Position numbers and translations under genes: made by a program
Shown: positions 46,323-57,261 of the stretch, piece by piece
Layout of the letters: each line of letters begins with the position of its first letter
Position numbering within the stretch: position 1 is the stretch's first letter
Source: Tubulanus polymorphus
Lineage: Eukaryota > Nemertea > Palaeonemertea > Tubulaniformes > Tubulanidae
Assembly: GCF_964204645.1 (NCBI RefSeq)
Contig: NC_134029.1
Span: 11,522,850 to 11,586,849, forward strand
DNA length: 64,000 nt
Direction of reading: 5' to 3'
Notes under the pieces: generated by a model
The model's input: only the letters and a program-made list of their open reading frames with translations
The model's database searches: none
Told to the model about the DNA's origin: nothing

Positions 46323-46560
46323 CTAATAATGATCCATCGAATTAGCATTATCGCGATGATCGCGCTGATCACGTATAATCAACTTGTCCCGGACGAAAAA
46401 CGCACGCTTACCGCTCGCTTTTGCCGCTCGTAATTCGGGCAGTTTCTCTCGTCTGCGCGCAGCCCATTCCTCGGGGACCTGTTCGCTAAGTCCAAGTGAC
46501 GTTCCACGGAGGTTACGCGCCGCTAATCTAACCTGTTCTCTATCCTTGTAATGCTCAATT
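46323..46560 (-). pseudogene. LINE B ORF1, C-terminal fragment
   Basis: About 78 codons matching the end of LINE A ORF1 (SLGLSEQVPEEWAARRREK, FFVRDKLIIR) and finishing at TAG 46325-46323. The N-terminal coiled coil and RRM part are missing because of the 5' truncation. Confidence 0.88.
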
Positions 46561-47352
46561 CCACTCCGCTCGGTGGCGCCACCGCGCGGGATTTACGCGA
46601 AGCAGCAGAACACAAACACGGCCACTCTCTCAATTTTCAATGATAGAAATCGTGTGTGCATTTCAATTATTTCGGCTGTTAGGGTTTTAAGGCACAATAT
46701 AAGTTGATGATGTGATATGGCGATGTTAATTAATGATAATTCCGCAGTGAAGCTAGTCACGAACGGTGCCGATTGAGTGTACAGCTGCCAAAAACACTGA
46801 AATGTATGTAGTTGCGTAACTATTTGCAGTGAATTGCAGACGAAACATGAAGCCTTAACGGCCGTTTAAGAAAAATTTATACCAATCGCAATTGTAAAAT
46901 AAAAATGAGATAGAACCTTAGTTAAAATTCCGGCCATTTCTAAAATGTTATTAATTATTATTACTAATTTTTAGTCAGTGCGGAACGTTTACTTTTCCAA
47001 CAATAATGAGGGGTGGTAGGTAGTCATGCAATTCAAGTCATCATTTATTACACGTTACTTCCGTGTTGTTGAAAATCTCGCGAGTCCTGGACTGAACCCC
47101 AATGAACAATGTGATCTGTGTGCTGGCCACAAATGCACACAGATCACACTACACTACCCATTACACACTCCAGTACCCACAGCTTTCATATATCCATCCA
47201 AATATTTAGTGGCTTTCTTCCTGGATTTGAACCGATGTTCAACATTTGATTATAAGAATTGGCTGTGGTTATATTTTGTGTTACGAGGATTGTATAGTGG
47301 AATATTCTGAAAAGTGGCAAGTACGTAATTCTTAAATATGTCCACATCAAAT
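46561..47352 (+). repeat. left arm, inner part, of the large inverted repeat
   Basis: 792 bp, inverse of 52570-53361 (also 792 bp), apparently identical or nearly so; a 94-codon open frame inside both copies gives the same peptide. On the right this is the Gypsy leader just before gag; the shared part ends 15 bases into gag (ATGTCCACATCAAAT). On the left it joins the polymerase-like remnant. It contains the palindrome GGTGGCGCCACC near its outer edge. Confidence 0.92.
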
Positions 47353-48538
47353 AATATAATATATCTATAACATCATTTGAATCATAATCTTTTGATAGGT
47401 ATAAAGGTTCTAATGTATAATGTTTTATATTGTTACCTTTTGTTTTTGGTAATTTGAGTAAATCAAACACATTTATCTTTATATTATTATCTCTTTCTAT
47501 ATTTGGGATGTTTTTAATTCTAACAGGATACTTATCTATCTTATAATTATTTTCAAATGGTTTATAATGAGTTAATCTACAAATATTATCAGTTGCAGGA
47601 TGTAAGCAACTAATTATAGCCCATAGAAAACATTTATCATCAAAATTTTGTACATTTATTACAGCATTAGTTTTAAATGGTAGTTTAATATAGCTCGATG
47701 CTTCAATATCTGGTTCTTTATAATATGATACATTATTTTCATCAATTGGTTTTGATTTAGTTAACTTATTATATTTTGTGTTATAGACATGTCAAATATT
47801 CATCAAATATTAAACCAGATCCTTCAAAATATTTCTCTTCTATTTTAGTTTTTACTTCATTATAACATTTATCTAATTTATCATCTATATGTTGTTTAGA
47901 TATAATATGTTGTGAATGAGAATTTATATTATATATTGGTTCATCTTCAGATTTTATGAATTTAACTTTAGAAGATATACTTATTTTAGGATATTCAACA
48001 TCTGTAATTATTTTTATAGTATTTTTCATATTTTCTAAATGTTTTTTATTTTCTTCTAATGTTTTACCTTTATGAAATTTAAACTCAATAGCTGCTGGAC
48101 CAATATCACTTTTAAATGCTTCGGTTATCTCTATATCTTTTTTACTATTTAATGAATTAATATGATTTCTAACATCTTCCATGTATGGTCTTTTATTGTT
48201 TAATTTATTTCTTATTCTTTTAATGTCTTATGTTTCTTATCATTGTCATTATCACAATAATCCTCACCTAAAATATCATTATTCATATTTCCAATGTGAC
48301 TTTTAGATTTTAAATGTTCTTTATAATATCTTTTATCACTGAATGATTGATTACATGTATCACATTTGTATGTTTCTTTTTCATTCTTTAATTCTTCTAA
48401 TTTAGTTTCTAATATATCATCTTTATATTCTAATTTCAATTTATTGTCTAAATATGTTTTAGTTTTATTGTGTCTTGCTTTTTGGGATTTATCAATATTG
48501 ATATTAAATGTTGAACAGTAGTACTTATTTGCTTCCAT
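47353..48538 (-). pseudogene. broken gene like the N-terminus of Maverick/virus-type DNA polymerase B
   Basis: Reading right to left: ATG 48538; two C2H2-like zinc fingers (the first missing its second Cys; the second CDTCNQSFSDKRYYKEHLKSKSH); a frameshift near 48210; then MEDVRNHINSLN with FKFHKGKTLEENKKHLE and FEGSGLIFDEYL; a second frameshift near 47785; then SSYIKLPF, VINVQNFDDKCFLWAII, LTHYKPFENN, YPVRIKNIP and INVFDLL. This order (zinc finger, GSG, SSYIxLP, INxQNxDDKCFLW) is what I know from the N-terminal part of polymerase B-type proteins of Mavericks and related viruses. The exonuclease and polymerase domains are absent. Very AT-rich against its surroundings. Confidence 0.6.
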
Positions 48539-48540
48539 TT

Positions 48541-48811
48541 TAATACTAATTTTTTTTTTTTAATTGATTTTAGAAGTTCAATGATTTATATATGAATTAT
48601 TTCAATAACACTTTACTAACACTTTTAATGTTTAAAAATCTAACTCATACAAATATAAATATTGAAATAATGTTTAAAATATATCTATATATCTATTCTA
48701 TAAGAGCTCGTTAATTACTCGTTACTTTTTTACTAACACTTTTATATTGAATAATCTATCAATTTATATGTTATTCATATATATTTTATTCATGTATATA
48801 AATATTTTAAG
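48541..48811 (-). promoter_or_regulatory. AT-rich upstream region shared with the 61.5-kb segment
   Basis: Contains ACTTTACTAACACTTTTAAT and CATACAAATATAAATATT, close to the tandem units at 61546-61790 that lie upstream of another AT-rich ORF. This suggests a common upstream or promoter sequence of one element family. Confidence 0.45.
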
Positions 48812-49005
48812 AGTAATAGGGGTTTAGTTGTTCTAGGTTAAAGGTTGAACGGTTGAGAAATTTTCCAAATATGAAAATAACAATAATTTCTACTTGAATT
48901 AGGAGTGTACGCGATTAATTCAAGTAGAAATTATTGTTATTTTCATATTTGGAAAATTTCTCGACCGTTCGACCTTTGATCTAGAACAACTAAACCCCTA
49001 TTACT
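48812..49005. repeat. hairpin: 90-bp arms, 14-bp loop
   Basis: 48812-48901 and 48916-49005 are inverse copies with about four mismatches (AGTAATAGGGGTTTAGTTG against its complement). Their outer end resembles 61900-61935 (AGG..AAAGGT.GAA.GGT.GAG), so it may be the terminus of the polymerase-carrying element duplicated head to head. Confidence 0.85.
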
Positions 49006-49869
49006 GTGAAGGATAATGTCATGACGTGAAGGATCAACCTAAATCTAACGTGAAAGATAAACCCATAACGTGAATGTTGTAACGTGAAGGATCAACTTAT
49101 AACGTGAAGGATAATGTCATGACGTGAAGGATCAACTCACGTCATCAAGGATAAACCTATTATGTCACTAGATGGCGTGCCGGTCGGAAATAGACCGGCA
49201 ACCAGTCTAAAATAATTTCGGTTAAAATGCATATTTTTCTAAGGTGGAGTGGAGGTAATTTTAATTTCCGCTATCATTTTCAACGTCCGCTATTAGATCG
49301 CTTAACCTTTGTTTGAAATAAATTCGAGCACGTTCAATCGAGGCATCCATTTGAATTGCACTATTCATTTGAGCCTACTGAATTGTAGAAGTACCCCATA
49401 TATAATAGACAATAGTACTCGAGCACACTATACTATACAAAACTTTTCGAGATAAACTTTTTCTCACCTTCACTCGTCCGCCGTAAAACTTACGACGCTT
49501 CTCAACCATATAGAGTTATATTGAATTGAATTTAAATCGTATGATGAATAAAATGAATTTGCATTTTAACCGAAATTATTTTAGGCTGGTTGCCGGTCTA
49601 TTTCCGACCGGCACGCCATCTGGTGACATAATAGGTTTATCCTTGATGACGTGAGTTGATCCTTCACGTTATGTGTTGATCCTTTACGTTACAACATTAT
49701 ACTTCACGTTATGGGTTTATCCTTCACGTTAGATTAAGGTTGATCCTTCACGTCATGACATTATCCTTCACGTTATGAGTTTATCCTTCACGTTACTACA
49801 TTATACTTCACGTTATGGGTTTATCCTGCACGTGATGACTTTAGTGTCTGTTTGGCGGGGTTGGCCGCC
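49006..49869. mobile_element. foldback-type element with ACGTGAAGGAT subrepeats
   Basis: Left arm about 49006-49231, right arm about 49556-49845, inverted. The arms hold degenerate repeats of ACGTGAAGGATAA/CAAC, then a shared inner block with the self-complementary GCCGGTCGGAAATAGACCGGC. The 325-bp middle has no ORF. Its right end cuts the Gypsy pol remnant near 49870. Confidence 0.75.
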
Positions 49870-51689
49870 CATATACGTTGTCTATTCATCGGTAAATATT
49901 TTACCATGTTCATGACGTGTATATTTTCAGCTGCACTCTCAGATATATATGCACGCGAAAGAGTGTCCGCTATATACATTTCTTTGCCTTTTTTGTATAC
50001 GATTGTTGTATCGTAATTCTGCATCCGCAATAATTAATTGTGCAATCTTCGCGGCGCTTTCGATAGAGGTTTTTGTACGATTGCCTCTATTGGCTTGTGA
50101 TCAGTTTCAACTTTTACTGGACGAGCATAGACATACTGATGAAATTTCTCAAGGCCATAAACGATGGTCAATGCTTCTTTCTCGATCTGAGCGTAACGCT
50201 GCTCCGTCTCTGTTAATGCACGACTTGCATAGGCACATGGGCGGCCATCTTGCATAATTGATGCCCCAGTCCATTTTGCTACTGTCACATTCACATTGCA
50301 ATACTATGTCCTTATCAGGGTCAAAGTATGCTAACAAAGGTACTTCAATTAACATTTGTTTGATTCTCTTGAACGCATTCTCCTGTTCACTGCCCCAGTT
50401 CCACGTCACCTCTCGCCTCGTAAGTTGACGTATAGGTTCTATAATATCCGATAAGTTCGGCATAAATCTCGATAAATACCCGATCATGCCATTTAATCTC
50501 TGTACTCCTGCGACGTCCGTAGGAGCTGGCATATTGGTTATTGCTTAAACCTTCCCAGGATCAATTTTAAGTCCATTATCGGTGAACACATGTCCCGTAA
50601 ATATCACTTCCTTTTGATGCAGCTTTAATTTTTGAATGTTTATCGCTATCCCTTTCTCTCTACGGTCGAGGACTGCCTTTAATTTACGATCATGGTCCTT
50701 CAACGCTTCTTCGTAGTTGTTGCCTACACCATAAATCGTGATGTCATCAACTATACAGGCAACACCCTTTAGGCCTTCTATTGCCTGAGCCAGATGTTTC
50801 TGAAATATCTCAGAACTCACAGAGAGGCCAAAAGGTAGCCTCTTGAAACGGTATCTCCCGAAAGGAGACTTAGCGAACGTAGTCAACAGGCTTGACTGAT
50901 CATCTAACTCAAGATGCCAAAATCCAGATCGTAGGTCAATAGTAGAGAACACTTTTGCTTTTGACAATTGTGGCAAGATGTCATCGATGACGGGTAGAGG
51001 GTATCTCTCGCGAACTAAATATTTGTTTAAGTGAAGAGGGTCTAAACATATTCGAATGTCATCAGAGTTCTTTTTTTCATTCACTACTAAACTGTTCATC
51101 CATTCAGTAGGCTTATCTACTTCCGCCAAGACATCTACTTCCACCAAATGGTCTAATTTGGCTTTGACCTTTCCTCTCAACGCATGTGCGAAATGCCTGA
51201 CTGGCATAGCCCTCGGTACTGCATCATCAGACAATTTAAGGCTCACTTTTCCCGGCAATTTTCCGATCTCGCGATCGAATACATCGCTGTATTCTTCAAT
51301 CAATGCTGACATCGATACACTGCGCACGCGCACGAAGTTTTCTTCATTCACGCTAATCAACCCCATGATTTCTGCATGTTGCAACAGTAGAGCCAATTAT
51401 CGGAGTCAAGTTTTCATTGACTACGATAAACAAGACAGAATATTTCTTTCTGTTTTGGGATTTCGCACAATCAACCTGATTTCTCCTGCAGGTTTTAGTG
51501 TCGTCTCGTCCCACATTCGCAACACTTTTTTCGTAGGCTGTATATATTTCAATCGTTCCACATACCTAATGGGCAATAAATTAGGTTAAGCCCCGGAATC
51601 GACTTGAAAACGAATTTTCCTCGAACCGATATACATCTGCGCATATATTTCATCATTAGTTTCACTGTTCTCAGGAGTCCAGACCTGAT
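49870..51689 (-). pseudogene. decayed Gypsy pol (K02A2.6-like)
   Basis: Protease region 51400-51689 with FQVDSGA followed at once by a stop, then a frameshift. RT 51396-50545 is open: FSTIDLRSGFWHLEL, catalytic IVDD, FTGHVFTDNG. A stop and two shifts follow; RNase H is in two frames (LQCECDSS, then [19 protein letters not shown]) and ends with KGKEMYIADTLSRA. No integrase: the foldback element truncates it near 49870. At least five disabling changes. Distinct from the 15.5-23.1-kb Gypsy. Confidence 0.85.
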
Positions 51690-52584
51690 TTATGTAATAT
51701 ACGTCTTGAGCATCTGGTTCAGCGTTACAGCCGACACTTTTTTACTACGTTTCGAACACATTGTTAAAAAGTGACCCATAATTCCGCAACCATGGCACTT
51801 TTTTCCATACGCAGGACATGTCCCTTTTATAAACGGATGCTCTTTACCACAGAATCTGCAATTCTTTGGTTTATTGCCAGTGAACTTTGGACTTGGCGCT
51901 TTTTGCTTCGGATATTTATACTGAGGTTTTTTCTGATGAATCACGCGATTCACAGTTGTCTCGGAATTCGAGCCAGATATCGCCAGTCCTTTAATTTGCA
52001 TATGTGTTGATTCTGCAGAGCGACATAAATCGATACATTTATTCAAGTCCAGGTCTCTATATTCCAGTAACTTTTTACGAGTTTCATCGCCACGTATCCC
52101 CAACACGATCCTGTCTCTGATTAGTGACTCATATAAGCATTCGAAGTTACACGATTTCGCAAAACTTCGGATCGCAGACAAATAAGCTTCAAAATTCTCA
52201 CTTGGATTTTGATCTCTGTTATTGAATTTATAACGCTCGTACGTCTCGTGAGTTGCAGTTGACGTATACAAATCGAATTTATCAATAATCTTCGTAATCT
52301 TCGTTTTATCATCTTGGTTGGCCCAACTAAACGAATTATACACCTTCACTGCCTCCGTCCCTATACTATGGAGGAACAATTAAGGCACATTGGTACTGTT
52401 CAGGGTATGCTCCGATGTTTGCAATTACTTCATAATTTTTCCATTGTTGTTTCCAGAGTTCCCAAGTGTCTTTAAGATTTTCATTGTCCGTAATCACGAA
52501 AGGTCTTGGTGGAGAGACACCTGCCACCGGCCTTTGTCCATTACTCAGCACAGTAGCTGTTGCGGTTTGATTTGATGTGGACAT
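51690..52584 (-). pseudogene. decayed Gypsy gag
   Basis: ATG 52584; a frameshift near 52370 separates the first 72 residues (PFVITDNENLKDTWELWKQQ) from the next 229, which include a capsid-like region (NRDQNPSENFEAYLSAIR, a common Gypsy gag motif) and a CxxC zinc-knuckle pair (CRFCGKEH, CHGCGIMGHFLTMC). Its first 15 bases lie inside the inverted-repeat arm. Confidence 0.82.
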
Positions 52585-53361
52585 ATTTAAGAATTACGTA
52601 CTTGCCACTTTTCAGAATATTCCACTATACAATCCTCGTAACACAAAATATAACCACAGCCAATTCTTATAATCAAATGTTGAACATCGGTTCAAATCCA
52701 GGAAGAAAGCCACTAAATATTTGGATGGATATATGAAAGCTGTGGGTACTGGAGTGTGTAATGGGTAGTGTAGTGTGATCTGTGTGCATTTGTGGCCAGC
52801 ACACAGATCACATTGTTCATTGGGGTTCAGTCCAGGACTCGCGAGATTTTCAACAACACGGAAGTAACGTGTAATAAATGATGACTTGAATTGCATGACT
52901 ACCTACCACCCCTCATTATTGTTGGAAAAGTAAACGTTCCGCACTGACTAAAAATTAGTAATAATAATTAATAACATTTTAGAAATGGCCGGAATTTTAA
53001 CTAAGGTTCTATCTCATTTTTATTTTAAAATTGCGATTGGTATAAATTTTTCTTAAACGGCCGTTAAGGCTTCATGTTTCGTCTGCAATTCACTGCAAAT
53101 AGTTACGCAACTACATACATTTCAGTGTTTTTGGCAGCTGTACACTCAATCGGCACCGTTCGTGACTAGCTTCACTGCGGAATTATCATTAATTAACATC
53201 GCCATATCACATCATCAACTTATATTGTGCCTTAAAACCCTAACAGCCGAAATAATTGAAATGCACACACGATTTCTATCATTGAAAATTGAGAGAGTGG
53301 CCGTGTTTGTGTTCTGCTGCTTCGCGTAAATCCCGCGCGGTGGCGCCACCGAGCGGAGTGG
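52570..53361 (-). repeat. right arm, inner part: Gypsy leader
   Basis: Partner of 46561-47352. Here it sits in its natural context, between primer-binding site and gag. It is continuous with the outer arm at 53362, which shows the state before the LINE block entered the left arm. Confidence 0.9.
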
Positions 53362-54557
53362 GGCCGATACGTCCAGGCAAATATCCATTTACAACGGTTA
53401 ACTGTCTCAAGTTCATCAACACCGGTTGAATTATATGGGTACCATCGTTTCACCCGCTGCCACCATGTTTCAAATCCTCAAAGAATAAGATTTGTTTCTA
53501 GTAATCCGTAGCCATCCTGGCCTACGCATTTATTCAAACTAAAAAACTCTAGGTTACAAAGTCACATGATAAGCTGAATGATAAGTGTCGACATCTGTAC
53601 ATCATTATGAGTTTTCCGGTTTGCTCGGCTACCCGTACTGGCGGGGTAGTCTAGAGAGGCCAATGAAAACTCCGGTTTGCTGAACCACCCCTCTGCGGTT
53701 TGATCTGACAGGATTCGCCATTAAAATTCATAAATTGACCATCACTGACCACCACTGCCCAAGTGAAACTTCTCAAATATCGTGTTCGAATTCGAAAGTG
53801 CTTGTCGTCGTATTGTTATTTCTAGAAACCAGCAGAAAGTTTTGCAACTGTTTTTGAATGGCGTTGACATGATGGAAATTTATTACCCATAAATGGGTTA
53901 CACATCTGGATCACAGCACCTCACTTGCCGCAGTGCGTTATTTTCACTGCATAGTAATGCTAATACATAAACTTTTTTACTACTTGACTCGAATCATCTG
54001 AACAGTACTGCGTTTGAAAACTCAACGAATAGAAAATGTTTGCGGGAAGCGCCTACAAATAAGTTATAATAAGATTAATTAATCGATGCATGAAAAACAA
54101 TTAAATCACAAGGTGACTAACACCCGTCTTTCAACCAATCTGCGCGATACCAATTAATTAAATCATTAAACGCATTGGGTTCCTAATATTTGAAATCATG
54201 TGATACAATAGTTCTTTAGACTTGGCCACTTTCATTTCAGAAAACCGCGTACTAGACCAGTGGTCACCGAGGCATTAACCATTCCTTCAAGTTTTGAAAA
54301 TTCGATGGTAACGCGGATTCTTCGCCTCTAAAAACTGTTTCGTTAATAGTTTTCTTTATATGAAAAGTGTTCATAGGAATTGAAATTTGGAGTGATATCA
54401 GTCACAGCTGTAACCCTTTTTCATTGTCAGTTCTTTTTTGGAATTCAAGTAGATTAGTGAAAATATCAATGATGAAGTTCACTTATTATATCAAGTACCG
54501 TTTTTACTGTCGCATGCGGGTCGAAACAACAAGATCTATGCAACTGCATATATTCGG
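53362..54557 (-). repeat. right arm, outer part: Gypsy LTR region and beyond
   Basis: Partner of 35163-37092 without the MITE. Contains the LTR 3' end (CA at 53467-53466) and primer-binding site 53465-53451 (TGGTGGCAGCGGGTG). Similarity to the left arm stops at CCGAAT (54557). No coding signal. Confidence 0.88.
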
Positions 54558-54796
54558 GTATAAACTGTGATATCCTTCAGTATGTTATGAATATCTTTAA
54601 AAATTTGTGTTCTAGTATAATACCCGAAGGTTTAACTATCGGACACATAAAAGATTCGCCATAATCGAAGTTTTTAAGAAAATCTTTCTTCGAGAAAGAA
54701 AGATCTTTAAAAGAAGGATTGGCGTCAAACTAATCCATAATGGACTGTTGTGAATATATTGGATAATCCACCTGAGAAATTTCGGTACTCGAAAAA

Positions 54797-55930
54797 CCGG
54801 TGTTGTCATATCGCGGAAAGACGGAATCGCGGAATTTTCCAAAAACGCGGAATTTCTTCATTTTTACTTTAAATAGTAAACGGGTTTCCCCACGGGGATA
54901 CCCACTGTCGGACAGGGCACGGGACCGATCGATGCAACGAGTTAGGTTCGAATCCCATTATTTGCAGGCAATTTTATATGGAATTATTATATTACGATAC
55001 CGTTGACTGGCTGCCACCTGTAGAAGAAGTCAGAATCAAGTGGGGTGAAAGAGGCACCTAATGTCTATTTCTACTGGGCAAACTTCGGTTATCGAAGTTC
55101 ATCGACTTTTTGAGAACTTCAGAAACGAATATTATCAGATGAATATTGAGCACGTTCGCGGTGTCGGACCGTAGTTGTAGGTGGTTGCAAACATGAAATC
55201 CTACGACCAAACAAGTACCGGTTCAAATTCCTTTGAAATTATTATAATTTTACGGCCGTCCAGTACCGGTACCAATAAGATTCTTTTGATCCAAATAATC
55301 AGCATAGGAACATATATGTTATAGCAGTCACAAAGTAAACATTAAAAAAAACGAAACCATTTTATAATCTTTCATATCATTTAATTCTAAAAGATAAACC
55401 ACATTCACTTATAACAACAATGTAGACACGCAACACGCATGAACAATCCTAAGCCAGAATGAAATATACATAATGTCTATTTATTTTCGTCTGACATCGA
55501 TCCAGTTCCACAGTTGTGAGTTCACTCTGAGTTACTTAGAATCAATTCATTTCCAATGTTTTAAATCCAGAGACCAGAGTCAAATCTTAACTCGGAACTG
55601 AGTCCTGGAGAATGACCCATTGTGCCATCACAAATCCTACGTTTACGTACCATCGATTTGTATTCCTTCAGTTAATGCAGCGATACTCTGTATCACTGAA
55701 TTCGCAAAGCACGTATTGCCTTATTTGGAACCGTATCGTTAAGTTGTTGACTGGCGATATAGTAAATTATCAAATACTAATTCCCGGTGTTGAAAACCTG
55801 GGTCCGGTGCCCTGTCCGACAGTGGGTATCCCCGTGGGAAAACCCGTTTACTATTTATAGTAAAAATGAAGAAATTCCGCGTTTTTGGAAAATTCCGCGA
55901 TTCCGTCTTTCCGCGATATGACAACACCGG
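54797..55930. mobile_element. 1.13-kb transposon with about 130-bp TIRs
   Basis: CCGGTGTTGTCATATCGCGG begins the left TIR (54797 to about 54926) and its inverse closes the element (about 55803-55930). The TIRs also share ACTGTCGGACAGGGCAC. No transposase ORF. The interior holds B box-like words GGTTCGAATCCC (about 54948) and GGTTCAAATTCC (about 55219). No clear target duplication. A third copy of the TIR is at 35080-35162. Confidence 0.8.
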
Positions 55931-57045
55931 AAACCCGTTATCGCTGCTTGCAGCTATATTTCGGTTCCTGAACTTCGCTGAAAAAGCTGAAACACTGAAA
56001 AGCTGAAATAAAAACGCTGAAATTTCAGGGAATTTCCGAAAAACGCCGAAATTTCAGGGAATTCCCGAAAAACGCTGAAATCGTGCTAGGTACCGACAAT
56101 ACACATTTTGAAATGTTTTCCGGGCCGGTGTCCGCTGACGAGTCCTGAACCGTGTTTTATGTTCTAGCTTCGGTTACAGAGAAATGCCTTAAGGTCGTCG
56201 GCATGATCGACTTAATCGATTGCGGATTGCGTGGATTGTTAGATGTGTTTTTTGACGCCTTATAAAACGTTACCATTATGAAACCTAAACAATGCTAACC
56301 ATTCAGCGTCATTTTACAAACGACAACCGTAAATCGATGTGCAAAACGTCACAGGTTTATGTGTACACATACAAGCTATTTGGCTGAATATCATTGATAA
56401 AGATGTAGAATGGCTCCCTGTGATTATATAATGACCTCTTTTTGAACGTCGGAATGTTATATTGCATTGAATATCATGAGAAGACGTATTGTAATAGTAA
56501 TGGATGTATGATTATATCAGGAGCGGCAGGCATAAATAGAAATGATAAGTAAATCGGATTATTCGGTTAAATGGCGGATGTATACACGATGCGGAAGTCT
56601 GATATAAAAGTCAGACCCTGACATGGGGATGCTAGTGGAATGACGAAGCTATCTACGATCTGAGTAGGGCCGGTGTGAATTTCATCGGCGGCTACAAGCG
56701 GTCTATATAAAAACGTGTAAACATATAATTTCAATATTCAAATGTTTTAGAAAATATGTTCGATATTAGGGGTATGCAGGTTTCATGAGATTAGCAATTT
56801 ATAATAGCATAACTGTCATATACGGCTCCGCGTCCACTGATGGCATGTGAATAAGGTGATAATTCAATTCAATACTTTATTGATCGTTATTACATTGAAA
56901 TTCCGGGATAAAATTCCCAAATTCAATAAAGTTACAAATTTTAAACTAAGAAAATACAAAATACAAGACACACGGGTAATTCATACAGAATAACATGAAT
57001 AAGTTATTCAAATGACAATGTCTACTTCAACCCAGAATCAAGTCT
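55931..57045. other. intergenic, short repeats
   Basis: 55970-56085 repeats short words such as GCTGAAATTTCAGGGAATT and CCGAAAAACGC; a similar opening (CGAACTTCGCTGAA...GCTGAAACGCTGAA) is at 6494-6540. Around 56868-56950 a run rich in CAATACTTTATTG and AATTCCGGGATAAAATTCCC resembles the 3' end of some retroelement. No gene seen. Confidence 0.4.
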
Positions 57046-57261
57046 ATGATATCGAGTGACAGCCAAGCCGGGCCCCGGGATCCCGGTCGACCGGGCCGGC
57101 TAGCTACACGATATGCTCGAAGTCATGATGAAGCAGCAGACATCAGAAGAGCTCTTTCTTCAACCATGGAGGCAATGAAGTTGCAGACCAGCTTAGAGGC
57201 AAAAGTGAATCGAAATCGGTCACAAGTTGACAATCATCTACCCAATCGCCAAATCTCATAA
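57046..57261 (+). other. possible exon, unidentified
   Basis: An unusually GC-rich open stretch (QAGPRDPGRPGRLATRYARS, then HDEAADIRRALSSTMEAMKL) ends in TAA at 57259-57261. GTGACAG at about 57055-57061 could be an acceptor, making it a last exon. The protein is not recognised, and no neighbouring exon was found. Could equally be chance or a foreign insert. Confidence 0.25.

Larger units (their letters stand above)
42333..46560 (-). mobile_element. LINE B, 5'-truncated in ORF1
   Basis: Minus strand, same clade as LINE A. Ends in a 24-nt poly(A) (T run at 42333-42356). ORF2 is intact; ORF1 is cut at 46560, the typical 5' truncation of LINEs. Its cut edge abuts CCACTCCGCTCGG of the inverted-repeat arm. 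Confidence 0.9.

Noticed and set aside
47026-47310. 94-codon ORF present identically twice (also 52612-52896)
   Set aside because: Identity is explained by the inverted-repeat arm. It lies in the Gypsy leader and has no recognisable domain; a small leader ORF cannot be excluded but is not supported.
46561-53361. Long-TIR DNA transposon bounded by CCACTCCGCTCGG
   Set aside because: The 792-bp inverted ends continue into the outer arms on the right side without a break, so they are part of the larger inverted duplication and not termini of their own.
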